Source: Streptomyces sp. AC1-42W (lineage in GTDB: Bacteria; Actinomycetota; Actinomycetes; Streptomycetales; Streptomycetaceae). Taken from it: a stretch of 64,000 nt of DNA. A model generated the notes under the pieces. That model ran no database searches. It had not been told where the DNA came from and worked only from the letters and a program-made list of their open reading frames with translations. This document shows positions 56,273-64,000 of this stretch, piece after piece (the stretch's first letter is position 1; each line of letters starts with the position of its first letter). The stretch is taken from assembly GCF_003248355.1 (NCBI RefSeq), contig NZ_QKWY01000001.1, positions 1 through 64,000 on the forward strand, read 5' to 3'. Both the position numbers and the translations under genes were made by a program.

Positions 56273-57013
56273 ATGAACGTTTCCCGCATCGCCCTCGCCG
56301 GCGGCGTCGCCGCGACCACCGTGCTGATGCTCGCCGGTACGGCCTCCGCCCACGTCAGCGTCCAGCCGCAGGGCGAGGCCGCCAAGGGCGGCTACGCCGT
56401 CATCAGCTTCAAGGTCCCCAACGAGCGCGACGACGCCTCGACGACCAGGCTCGAGGTCAACTTCCCGACCGACCACCCGCTGGCGTCCGTCATGCCGCAG
56501 CCGGTGCCCGGCTGGGACATCGAGGTGACGAAGAGCAAGCTGGCCAAGCCGCTGGAGATGCACGGCAAGACGATCAACGAGGCCGTCTCCAAGGTCACCT
56601 GGACCGGCGGCAAGATCGAGCCCGGCCGCTTCCAGCAGTTCCCGCTCTCCGTCGGCCAGCTCCCCGAGGACGCCGACCAGCTGGTGTTCAAGGCCATCCA
56701 GACGTACTCCAACAAGGAGGTCGTCCGCTGGATCGAGGTGCCCCAGGAGGGTGCCGACGAGCCCGACTCCCCCGCCCCCGTGCTCAAGCTGACCGCCCCG
56801 GCCGGTGACGCGCACGGCGCCTCCGCCGCGTCCGGCTCGGACTCGTCGAAGTCCTCGGATGCCTCGGACTCCGCCGAGAAGGGCAAGGAGACCGCCACCG
56901 CCTCGGCGTCCGCCGAGGACAACACCGCACGCGTGCTCGGCATCATCGGCATCGTCATCGGTGTCGCCGGTGTGGCCTTCGGTGTCCTGGCCGGACGCCG
57001 TCGTACGACCTGA
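56273..57013 (+). CDS. YcnI-like (DUF1775) secreted copper-binding protein
   Basis: 246 aa from ATG 56273. Signal peptide (RIALAGGVAATTVLMLAGTA) ending ASA, so the mature protein starts with His: HVSVQPQGEAAKGGYAVISF. In YcnI that N-terminal His with a nearby Trp/Glu forms a copper brace. GWDIEVTKSKL and VTWTGGKIEPGRF are family blocks. A Ser/Asp/Ala-rich linker and a C-terminal TM helix (VLGIIGIVIGVAGVAFGVLA) anchor it. It is the first gene of the copper operon. Confidence 0.88.
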   Translation: MNVSRIALAGGVAATTVLMLAGTASAHVSVQPQGEAAKGGYAVISFKVPNERDDASTTRLEVNFPTDHPLASVMPQPVPGWDIEVTKSKLAKPLEMHGKTINEAVSKVTWTGGKIEPGRFQQFPLSVGQLPEDADQLVFKAIQTYSNKEVVRWIEVPQEGADEPDSPAPVLKLTAPAGDAHGASAASGSDSSKSSDASDSAEKGKETATASASAEDNTARVLGIIGIVIGVAGVAFGVLAGRRRTT

Positions 57014-57082
57014 CCGGCTCCAGGGGGCCGGGACACCGCCCGGCCCCACCCGCTCCACCGACCCACCAGGAAACAGTGCTCC

Positions 57083-57736
57083 ATGGTTAAGAAGATCGTG
57101 CCGGCCGCGGCGCTCGTCGTCGCGGCCGCGCTCACCCTGTCCGCCTGCGGCAGCAGTGACAACGACAGCAAGAAGCCCATCGCCGAAGTGTCGGTGGAGG
57201 AGAAGACGCAGGCGGCGACGGTGCTCGACACGCCGTTCACCAAGCCGGACCTCGTGCTGACCGACACGCACGGCAAGAAGTACGACCTGCGCAAGGAGAC
57301 CAAGGGCAAGCCGACGCTCATCTACTTCGGCTACACCAACTGCCCCGACGTCTGCCCGCTCATCATGAGCAACATCGCCATCGCCAAGAAGGCCCTGCCC
57401 GAGGCCGACCAGGACGACCTCCGGGTCGTCTTCGTCACCACCGACCCGGAACGCGACACCCCCGCATCCCTCGGCAGCTGGCTCAAGGCGCAGGACCCCT
57501 CCTTCGTCGGCCTCACCGGCGACTTCCCGACGATCCAGGCGGGCGCCCGGCAGATCGGCATCGGCATCGACGCGCCGAAGAAGGAGAAGGACGGCACGGT
57601 CGTCTCCATGCACGGCTCGCAGGTCATCGCGTTCTCCCCGAAGACCGACAAGGGCTACCTGGTCTACAGCGAGGACACCACGCCCGACGACTACACCAAG
57701 GACCTCCCCAAGATCGTCAAGGGGGAGAACCCGTGA
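57083..57736 (+). CDS. sco: Sco1/SenC copper chaperone lipoprotein
   Basis: 217 aa from ATG 57083. Lipobox LTLSACGS. Thioredoxin-like fold with the CxxxC copper motif in YTNCPDVCPLIMSN and the His ligand in SMHGSQVIAFSP. In S. lividans the equivalent Sco delivers copper to cytochrome oxidase and DtpA-linked development. The stop overlaps the PCuAC gene start by 4 bases (GTGA). Confidence 0.92.
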   Translation: MVKKIVPAAALVVAAALTLSACGSSDNDSKKPIAEVSVEEKTQAATVLDTPFTKPDLVLTDTHGKKYDLRKETKGKPTLIYFGYTNCPDVCPLIMSNIAIAKKALPEADQDDLRVVFVTTDPERDTPASLGSWLKAQDPSFVGLTGDFPTIQAGARQIGIGIDAPKKEKDGTVVSMHGSQVIAFSPKTDKGYLVYSEDTTPDDYTKDLPKIVKGENP

Positions 57737-58182
57737 ACCGCCGCACGGCCCTCGCCGGCGTCCTGGCCCTGACCACGGGCCTCGCGCTGGCGGGGTGCTC
57801 GTCCTCGTCGGACACCCCGGACCTCCAGGTCATCGGCGGGTTCATGCCGCAGCCCGTCAACGACATGGCGGCCGGCTTCCTCGTCGTGCAGAACCACGGC
57901 ACCGGGGACGACCGCCTCACCTCGGTCACCAGCCCGCTCTCGGACGACATCACGATCCACGAGACGAAGGACCGGGTCATGCGCAAGGTGGCCTCGTTCG
58001 ACGTGCCCGCGGGCGGCGAGCTGAACCTCGAACGCGGGGGCAACCACATCATGTTCATGAAGCTCAAGCGGCAGCCCAAGCAGGGCCAGAAGGTATCCGT
58101 GGAACTGCACTTCGAGAAGGCCGGCGCGATCGAGGTCGACCTTCCCGTGAAGGAGACCACCCACAACCCGAAGAAGCAGTGA
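57733..58182 (+). CDS. ecuC: PCuAC-type extracytoplasmic copper chaperone lipoprotein
   Basis: 149 aa from GTG 57733, coupled to sco. Lipobox GLALAGCSSS. The H(M)x10Mx21HxM copper site is visible: ITIHETKDRVMRKV and GNHIMFMKLKRQ. It passes Cu(I) to Sco or oxidase in related species. 13 bp before the CopC-CopD gene. Confidence 0.9.
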   Translation: MNRRTALAGVLALTTGLALAGCSSSSDTPDLQVIGGFMPQPVNDMAAGFLVVQNHGTGDDRLTSVTSPLSDDITIHETKDRVMRKVASFDVPAGGELNLERGGNHIMFMKLKRQPKQGQKVSVELHFEKAGAIEVDLPVKETTHNPKKQ

Positions 58183-58195
58183 GGGACTGACCGCC

Positions 58196-60184
58196 ATGAC
58201 AGCCACCGCCCCGCCCTTCGGGCCGTTCCCGGCCGCCCCGCGACGCCCGCTCGCCGTCGCCGGACTCCTCACCGTGCTGCTCGGCGCGGTGCTCGGTCTG
58301 CTGCTGGCCACCGCGGCCCCCGCGTCGGCCCACGCCGCGCTCACCGGGAGCGATCCGCAGGACGGGTCGGTGGTCGCCACCGCGCCCAAGGAAGTCACCC
58401 TCACCTTCTCCGAGCAGGTCGCCGTCGGAAAGGACTCCATCCGCGTCCTGGACCCGTCCGGCGAACGCGCCGACACCCAGGCCGACCCGCTCGACCTGAA
58501 CAGCGGCTCCACCGTGAAGTACGGCGTCGCCCTGCGCGACGACCTGCCCGAGGGCACGTACACCGTGGCCTGGCAGGCGGTCTCCGCCGACAGCCACCCG
58601 GTCTCCGGCGCCTTCACCTTCTCCATCGGCGCCCCCTCCGAGACCACCGTCGCCCTCTCCCGCAGCGAGGCCGGGGGCGGCCTGGTCGGCGCCCTCTACG
58701 ACATCGCGCGCTACGTCGCGTACGCCGGGTTCATCCTGCTCGCGGGCGGCGCCGCGTTCGTCCTCGCCTGCTGGCGGCGCGGCGCGGGCGCGCGCCCCTT
58801 GCAGCGGCTGGTCGTACGCGGCTGGCTGACGCTCACCGCGGCGACGATCGCGATGCTCCTCCTGCGCAACCCGTACACCGGTTCCGGGAAGCTGGGGGAC
58901 GTCCTCGACCTCAACGGCCTCAAGGCGGTCCTCGACACCAAGCCCGGCGCGGCGCTGGTCTCCCGGCTGCTGCTGCTCGGCGCGAGCGCGCTGTTCGTCG
59001 CGGTGCTGTTCGGCGCGTACGCCAAGCGCGAGGACCCCCGCGAGAAGAAGGACCTCACCTTCGGGCTGGCCATCGGGGGCGCGGTCATCGCCACCGGTAT
59101 CGCCGGCACCTGGGCCCTGGCCGAGCACGCGTCCACCGGCATCCAGCCCGGCATCGCGATGCCCGTCGACATACTCCATCTGCTGGCCGTCGCCGCCTGG
59201 CTGGGCGGACTCGCGGCCCTGCTGACCGCGCTGTACCGCACACCCGACCTGCCCCCCTCCGCCGTGCGGCGCTTCTCCACGATCGCCCTGGTCAGCGTGG
59301 TCGTCCTCGCCTCGACCGGCCTCTACCAGTCGTGGCGGCAGGTCGGCACGTGGTCGGCGCTGACCGGTACGGATTACGGGCAGCTCCTCCTCGTCAAGGT
59401 GGGGCTGGTCGCCGTCCTGGTGGGCATCGCGTCCATGTCGCGCCGCTGGACGGGCCGCCTGGCCGCAGGCACCGCGACGGACGAGGCGGAGGCCGACGCG
59501 GCAGCCGGGACCGACACGGCAGCAGACCCCGACGACGCGGTGGACACCGATGAGGACGCCGCCGAGACCGCCGCCCGGAGCGAGGCGGACACCGCCCCCC
59601 AGGACCCCGTACGGGCCGCTCAGCTCGCCCGGCAGCGGGCCGCCGTGGCCACCGCCGAGAAGAAGCGCATACGCGACGCCGACCCCGGACGCTCGGGGCT
59701 GCGCCGCTCCGTGCTGGTCGAGGTCGGCGTCGCCGTGGCCCTGCTGGCGGTGACCACCTTCCTCACGTCCACCGAGCCCGGCCGTACGGAGGAAGAGGCG
59801 GCCCGCTCGTCGTCGCCGGCAGCCGCCGCGCCCGTGCAGAGCGGCCCCGTCAGCCTCACCCTGCCGTTCGACACGGGCGGCGAGAACGGCAAGGGCACGG
59901 TACGGCTGGACATCGATCCGGGCCGCACCGGAGCCAACGTGATCCATCTGTGGATCGACGACCCCGCCAAGAAGCCTATGGACGTCCCCGAGGTGAAGCT
60001 CGCCTTCACCCTGGAGTCGAAGGACATCGGGCCGCTCCCGGCCGTCCCGGCCAAGCTGGCCGAGGGCCACTGGACCGCCACCGGCCTCCAGCTGCCGATC
60101 GCCGGCGACTGGACGGTCTCGGTGACCGTACGGACCTCGGACATCGACCAGATGACGGTCAACGAGAACGCGAAGATCGGCTGA
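58196..60184 (+). CDS. CopC-CopD fusion (YcnJ-like) copper import protein
   Basis: 662 aa from ATG 58196. After a signal sequence the mature protein begins HAALTGSDPQDGS, the CopC N-terminal copper His, with a second ligand pair at SADSHPVSGAF. From residue 165 there are about eight TM helices of CopD type (VAAWLGGLAALLTAL, LLLVKVGLVAVLVGIA). An acidic cytoplasmic loop (440-500) and a C-terminal extracytoplasmic domain (FDTGGENGKGTVRLDIDP) follow. Copper uptake role by family. Confidence 0.9.
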   Translation: MTATAPPFGPFPAAPRRPLAVAGLLTVLLGAVLGLLLATAAPASAHAALTGSDPQDGSVVATAPKEVTLTFSEQVAVGKDSIRVLDPSGERADTQADPLDLNSGSTVKYGVALRDDLPEGTYTVAWQAVSADSHPVSGAFTFSIGAPSETTVALSRSEAGGGLVGALYDIARYVAYAGFILLAGGAAFVLACWRRGAGARPLQRLVVRGWLTLTAATIAMLLLRNPYTGSGKLGDVLDLNGLKAVLDTKPGAALVSRLLLLGASALFVAVLFGAYAKREDPREKKDLTFGLAIGGAVIATGIAGTWALAEHASTGIQPGIAMPVDILHLLAVAAWLGGLAALLTALYRTPDLPPSAVRRFSTIALVSVVVLASTGLYQSWRQVGTWSALTGTDYGQLLLVKVGLVAVLVGIASMSRRWTGRLAAGTATDEAEADAAAGTDTAADPDDAVDTDEDAAETAARSEADTAPQDPVRAAQLARQRAAVATAEKKRIRDADPGRSGLRRSVLVEVGVAVALLAVTTFLTSTEPGRTEEEAARSSSPAAAAPVQSGPVSLTLPFDTGGENGKGTVRLDIDPGRTGANVIHLWIDDPAKKPMDVPEVKLAFTLESKDIGPLPAVPAKLAEGHWTATGLQLPIAGDWTVSVTVRTSDIDQMTVNENAKIG

Positions 60185-60192
60185 GCAGGACC

Positions 60193-61488
60193 GTGAACCG
60201 AAACAGCACACGCAGCACCGGCAACGACACCGGCGCGCCCCCCGCGCTCACCCGGCGGCGGCTGCTCGGCACAGCGGGCGCGGCCGGGGCGACCGGGCTG
60301 GTGCTCGGAGCGGCCGGCGGCGCCACCGGCTACGCCGCCACCCGCGACGACGCCCCGACCGCGCTGACCGCGGTCGGCTCCACCGAGGTGATGTTTCACG
60401 GGAAACATCAACCGGGGATCACCACTCCGCTTCAGGCACGGGGGCATCTGATCGCCTTCGACCTCGCCCCCGGCGCGGGGCGCAAGGAAGCCGCCGCCCT
60501 GATGCGCCGCTGGTCCGCGGTCGCCCGGCGACTGATGGCCGGCGAGCCCGCCGACGGGGCGGCGGACGGCCCCGGCCATGACACCGGGGTCGCGCTGGAC
60601 GCGGGCCCGTCCTCACTGACCGTCACTTTCGGATTCGGCTACGGCTTCTTCGAACGCACGGGCCTCACCGCGCACCGCCCGCCGGGGCTCGACCCGTTGC
60701 CGCCGTTCTCCTCCGACCACCTCGACGCGGACCGGTCCAACGGCGATCTGTGGGTCCAGATCGGCTCCGACGACGCGCTCGTCGCCTTCCACGCCCTGCG
60801 GGCCGTCCAGAAGGAGGCCACCTCGACGGCCACCGTGCGCTGGCAGATGAACGGCTTCAACCGTACGCCCGGCGCCACCGCGAAGCCGATGACCGCCCGC
60901 AATCTGATGGGCCAGGTGGACGGCACCGGCAACCCGAAGCCCACGGACGCCGACTTCGACCGGCGCGTCTTCGTACCCGGCGGCCAGAACGCGGCGTACG
61001 ACTGGCTCACCGGCGGCTCGTACGCGGTGGTGCGGCGCATCAGGATGCTGCTCGACGACTGGGAGAAGCTTCCGGTGGAGCAGCAGGAGCGGGTCATCGG
61101 CCGGCGCAAGGCGGACGGCGCCCCGCTCAGCGGCGGCACCGAGACCACCCCGATGGACCTGGACAAGGTCGGCCCGGACGGCAAGCCGCTGATCCCGGAG
61201 AACGCGCACGCCCGGATCTCCTCGCCGGAGCGCAACAGCGGAGCGGCGATGCTGCGCCGCCCGTTCTCGTACCACGACGGCGTCTCGGCGGACGGCACCC
61301 CGGACGCCGGGCTGCTGTTCATCTGCTGGCAGGCCGACCCGCTGCGCGGCTTCGTCACCGTGCAGCGCAAGCTGGACCGCGGGGACGCGCTCACGCCGTT
61401 CCTGCGCCATGAGGCGAGCGGGCTGTTCGCCGTACCGGGCGGAGCCGCTGCCGGGGAGTACGTGGGGCAGCGCCTGCTGGAGGCCTGA
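60193..61488 (+). CDS. dtpA: Tat-exported DyP-type heme peroxidase (EfeB/DtpA-like)
   Basis: 431 aa from GTG 60193. Twin-arginine signal TRRRLLGTAGAAGATGLVLG. Distal Asp in the family motif as GQVDGTGNPKP, proximal heme His in NAHARISSPERN and the distal Arg in AMLRRPFSYHDG. Ferric DyP oxidises dyes or porphyrins with H2O2. In S. lividans DtpA supports copper-dependent GlxA maturation; the copper genes upstream fit that. A parS-like sequence lies in its 5' region. Confidence 0.9.
   Translation: MNRNSTRSTGNDTGAPPALTRRRLLGTAGAAGATGLVLGAAGGATGYAATRDDAPTALTAVGSTEVMFHGKHQPGITTPLQARGHLIAFDLAPGAGRKEAAALMRRWSAVARRLMAGEPADGAADGPGHDTGVALDAGPSSLTVTFGFGYGFFERTGLTAHRPPGLDPLPPFSSDHLDADRSNGDLWVQIGSDDALVAFHALRAVQKEATSTATVRWQMNGFNRTPGATAKPMTARNLMGQVDGTGNPKPTDADFDRRVFVPGGQNAAYDWLTGGSYAVVRRIRMLLDDWEKLPVEQQERVIGRRKADGAPLSGGTETTPMDLDKVGPDGKPLIPENAHARISSPERNSGAAMLRRPFSYHDGVSADGTPDAGLLFICWQADPLRGFVTVQRKLDRGDALTPFLRHEASGLFAVPGGAAAGEYVGQRLLEA
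60393..60406. promoter_or_regulatory. Degenerate parS (one mismatch) inside the DyP gene
   Basis: GTTTCACGGGAAAC differs from the ParB consensus by one base. The symmetry extends to GATGTTTCACGGGAAACATC, far beyond what coding constraint would produce. Confidence 0.6.
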
Positions 61489-61593
61489 GTGCCGGGGAGC
61501 CGACAGGCGGAAGCTTCGACGCCTGCGGGAGTTGGGCCATGGAGCCCGGCCATCCGGGCCTTCCGGGCCCGCACCGCGCATTAGGGTGACGGT

Positions 61594-62529
61594 ATGTCCG
61601 CCACGCGCTACGCCTATCTCGGCCCTGAAGGCACCTTCACCGAGGTCGCCCTCCGTACGCTCCCGGAATCCGCCACCCGCGAACTCGTCCCGATGGTCTC
61701 CGTACCGGCGGCTCTGGACGCGGTGCGCAACGGTACGGCCGCCGCGGCGCTCGTACCGATCGAGAATTCCGTCGAGGGCGGTATCACCACCACCCTCGAC
61801 CAGCTGACCAGCGGCGAACCGCTGATGATCTACCGCGAGGTGCTGCTCTCCATCACCTTCGCACTGCTCGTTCGGCCCGGCACCAAGCTGTCCGACATCA
61901 AGACGGTCACCGCCCACCCGGCCGCCCAGCCGCAGGTGCGCAACTGGATGGCCGCTCATCTCCCGCAGGCCGTCTGGGAGTCGGCGGCGTCCAACGCGGA
62001 CGGCGCACGGCTCGTGCAGGAGGGCCGGTACGACGCGGCGTTCGCGGGCGAGTTCGCGGCGGCCACGTACGGGCTCGAACCGCTGGTGACCGAGATCCAC
62101 GACGCGGAGAACGCACAGACCCGCTTCGTCCTGGTGGGCCGGCCGGCCCGGCCCGCGGCGCCGACCGGCGCGGACAAGACCTCCGTGGTGATCTGGCTGG
62201 GCGAGGACCATCCCGGCGCCCTGCTCGAACTGCTCCAGGAGTTCGCGGTGCGCGGGGTGAACCTGATGCTGATCCAGTCGCGGCCGACCGGGGCGGGCAT
62301 CGGCAACTACTGCTTCGCGGTGGACGCCGAGGGCCATATCGCCGACCGGCGGGTCGGCGAGGCGCTGATGGGGCTCAAGCGCATCTGCCCGAATGTCCGC
62401 TTCCTCGGCTCCTATCCGAGGGCCGGTGTGACCCCGGCGGACGTACGCCCTCTGCGTGCCGGTACGTCGGACGCCGAGTTCACCGAGGCGTCCGACTGGC
62501 TGGCGCGCAACCAGGACGGGCGGGCCTGA
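61594..62529 (+). CDS. pheA: Prephenate dehydratase with ACT domain
   Basis: Converts prephenate to phenylpyruvate in phenylalanine synthesis. 311 aa from ATG 61594. The N-terminal catalytic domain starts YAYLGPEGTFTEVAL and has VPIENSVEGGITTTLDQL and NAQTRFVLVG. The C-terminal ACT domain (GALLELLQEFAVRGVNLMLI, then ESR-like IQSRPTGAGIGNY) binds Phe for feedback. Length is right for the monofunctional enzyme. Confidence 0.95.
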   Translation: MSATRYAYLGPEGTFTEVALRTLPESATRELVPMVSVPAALDAVRNGTAAAALVPIENSVEGGITTTLDQLTSGEPLMIYREVLLSITFALLVRPGTKLSDIKTVTAHPAAQPQVRNWMAAHLPQAVWESAASNADGARLVQEGRYDAAFAGEFAAATYGLEPLVTEIHDAENAQTRFVLVGRPARPAAPTGADKTSVVIWLGEDHPGALLELLQEFAVRGVNLMLIQSRPTGAGIGNYCFAVDAEGHIADRRVGEALMGLKRICPNVRFLGSYPRAGVTPADVRPLRAGTSDAEFTEASDWLARNQDGRA

Positions 62530-62633
62530 CGGCGGCGGTCCGCACGGCGGGGCCTGACAGCGACGGGGGCCTGACAGCGACGGGCCCGATGCCCCGGCCA
62601 CCCGGCTACGCAGGCGGTGGCCGGGGAACAGCC

Positions 62634-62976
62634 CTGTCCACACGGTTGGTGGGATCAGCGGATTGTCCTCACTGAAAAGTTATCCACAGGCGCGCATCCC
62701 TGCCTGGGGACAAGTCGACACGGGAATCCGACATGGTCGACAAATCAACACAGCCCACTTGGACCCGTCCACAGAGTCCAGGTCACCCAGTGTCAGCACA
62801 ATTCCATTGATCAACTCTTTAGGGCTAGCAATTCCCACCCGAATGAGCGCGCAAAGCAGGTTTGAACCATGAATCCACGCGTTTCCACCGGCCGTCCGGA
62901 ATGACCCCATCCATGTCCACAGACTTCCCCCACAGCCTGTGGATAACTTTGACGAACCACCCCCCCCTGTGGACAA
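62634..62976. promoter_or_regulatory. Cluster of DnaA boxes upstream of serS
   Basis: In the 583-bp gap between pheA and serS: CTGTCCACA 62634-62642, TTATCCACA 62680-62688, CCGTCCACA 62765-62773, ATGTCCACA 62913-62921 and, inverted, TGTGGATAA 62938-62946 and TGTGGACAA 62968-62976. The last is the Streptomyces-preferred box. The region is AT-rich for this genome. It looks like a DnaA-titrating or regulatory cluster, not an origin (no dnaA/dnaN). Confidence 0.7.
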
Positions 62977-63112
62977 GCGGCGAGCAACTCCCCCTTCACG
63001 CAAGGCCGATGTGGCACGAACCCAGAATGTCGAATAGCGGCAATTCGGGCAAAGCGCCACGCTTGTGCCCATCGGTTCAAGCGCCGGAAGCGGGCCCCGG
63101 TAGCCTGGGGGA

Positions 63113-64000
63113 GTGATTGACCTTCGCCTGATTCGTGAGGACCCCGACCGTGTTCGCGCCTCCCAGCGCAACCGGGGAGAGGACGTCGCACTCGTCGACG
63201 CCCTGCTCTCCGCCGACGAACGGCGCAGGTCGTCCGGGGTCGCATTCGACGAACTCCGCTCCGAGCAGAAATCGCTCGGCAAACTCATCCCCAAGGCGTC
63301 CCCCGAGGAGCGCACCGAGCTCCTGAAGCGCGCCGAGCAGCTCAAGGCCGACGTCAAGGCGGCCGACGCGGCCCAGGACGAGGCCGACGCGGAGACCAGG
63401 AACCTGCTGCTGCGGCTCGGCAACATCGTCCACCCGGACGTGCCGATCGGCGGCGAGGAGGACTTCGTCGTCCGGGAGACGCACGGGACGATCCGCGACT
63501 TCGGCGCCGAGGGCTTCGAGCCCAAGGACCACCTGGAGCTCGGCGAGGCGCTGGGCGCGATCGACATGGAGCGCGGCGCCAAGGTCTCCGGCTCGCGCTT
63601 CTACTACCTGACGGGCGTGGGCGCGCTGCTGGAGCTGGCCCTCGTCAACGCGGCGATCGCCCAGGCCACCGAGGCCGGCTTCACCCCGATGCTGACCCCG
63701 ACGCTGGTCCGCCCGCGCGCCATGGAGGGCACCGGCTTCCTCGGCCAGGCCGCCGACGACGTCTACCACCTCGACAAGGACGACCAGTACCTGGTCGGCA
63801 CCTCCGAGGTACCGCTCGCCGCGTACCACATGGACGAGATCATCGACGCGGAGAAGCTGCCGCTGCGCTACGCCGGCTACTCGTCCTGCTACCGCCGCGA
63901 GGCGGGGACGTATGGCAAGGACACCCGCGGCATCTTCCGGGTCCACCAGTTCACCAAGGTCGAGATGTTCTCGTACGTCGACCCGGCGGACGCGGAGGCC
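63113..64000 (+). CDS. serS: Seryl-tRNA synthetase, 3' end cut by the window
   Basis: GTG 63113 opens a frame that stays open to the window end (296 codons; full length is about 425). The N-terminal domain is the long coiled-coil arm that grips the tRNA-Ser variable arm: [20 protein letters not shown], then [20 protein letters not shown]. The class II core begins [34 protein letters not shown] and motif 2 ([30 protein letters not shown]) are present. Motif 3 lies outside. Three tRNA-Ser/Arg-type genes are in the window, but linkage is incidental. Confidence 0.93.
   Translation, partial: MIDLRLIREDPDRVRASQRNRGEDVALVDALLSADERRRSSGVAFDELRSEQKSLGKLIPKASPEERTELLKRAEQLKADVKAADAAQDEADAETRNLLLRLGNIVHPDVPIGGEEDFVVRETHGTIRDFGAEGFEPKDHLELGEALGAIDMERGAKVSGSRFYYLTGVGALLELALVNAAIAQATEAGFTPMLTPTLVRPRAMEGTGFLGQAADDVYHLDKDDQYLVGTSEVPLAAYHMDEIIDAEKLPLRYAGYSSCYRREAGTYGKDTRGIFRVHQFTKVEMFSYVDPADAEA

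Noticed and set aside
62530..63112. Chromosomal replication origin
   Set aside because: DnaA boxes are present but only six, with no dnaA/dnaN or rpmH context, so a secondary cluster is more likely.

Overview
The window is high-GC actinobacterial DNA with Streptomyces gene content: FemX, GT87 and PBP cell-wall genes, inositol-phosphate synthase, MurJ, an SSI-type protease inhibitor, the Sco/PCuAC/DyP copper cluster and a pSAM2-type integrative element. From memory of S. coelicolor (no search was run), the left part (1-19,031) matches the block that runs from femX down to the murJ/pseudokinase pair beside oriC. The right part (35,076-64,000) matches the block that runs from a tRNA-Arg up to pheA and serS. 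Two perfect ParB-site (parS) palindromes near 10.95 kb and a cluster of DnaA boxes upstream of serS also point to an origin-proximal location.

Layout. 1-10.9 kb: femX, an alanine-racemase-like gene, a GT87 membrane glycosyltransferase, a class A PBP, a PadR regulator with a palindromic operator, inositol-1-phosphate synthase, an MFS transporter and a small membrane protein. The first 4.4 kb carry a dense set of 1-2 base indels that look like sequence error. 10.9-19.0 kb: twin parS hairpins, the tRNA CCA-adding enzyme, a large secreted DUF6049-type protein, MurJ and a pseudokinase. 19.3-21.0 kb: an IS4-family element with recognisable inverted repeats that abuts a fragment of an IS630-type transposase. 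The gene order jumps here, as expected at an inversion or misassembly junction.

21.05-35.12 kb: an actinomycete integrative and conjugative element (AICE) bounded by a 59-bp direct repeat that is the 3' half of tRNA-Arg(ACG). The conserved end (GntR repressor, SCO3933-type protein, FtsK-like transfer ATPase, SpdB, RepSA, Xis, Int) lies next to the tRNA. The cargo end carries an Mrr-like nuclease and a compact putative RiPP locus: a 39-aa precursor (not a called long ORF), an asparagine-synthetase-like macrolactam cyclase, a SAM methyltransferase, two tiny coupled genes and a divergent XRE-TPR regulator. This locus is the most interesting part of the window.

35-64 kb: tRNA-Arg, tRNA-Ser(GCT), an SSI-type inhibitor with an unusual P1 residue, a 1,633-aa PAS/kinase-like/receiver protein, an acyl-CoA ligase, a SigE-type ECF sigma factor, a tRNA-Trp-like gene, a Nudix hydrolase, tRNA-Ser(TGA), an HtrA protease, GDPD, two RsbW-type ATPases, a GAF-PP2C phosphatase, a primase-polymerase-like protein and aminopeptidase P. 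A copper-handling operon follows (YcnI, Sco, PCuAC, CopC-CopD, Tat-exported DyP peroxidase), then pheA, the DnaA-box cluster and the 5' two-thirds of serS, cut by the window end.
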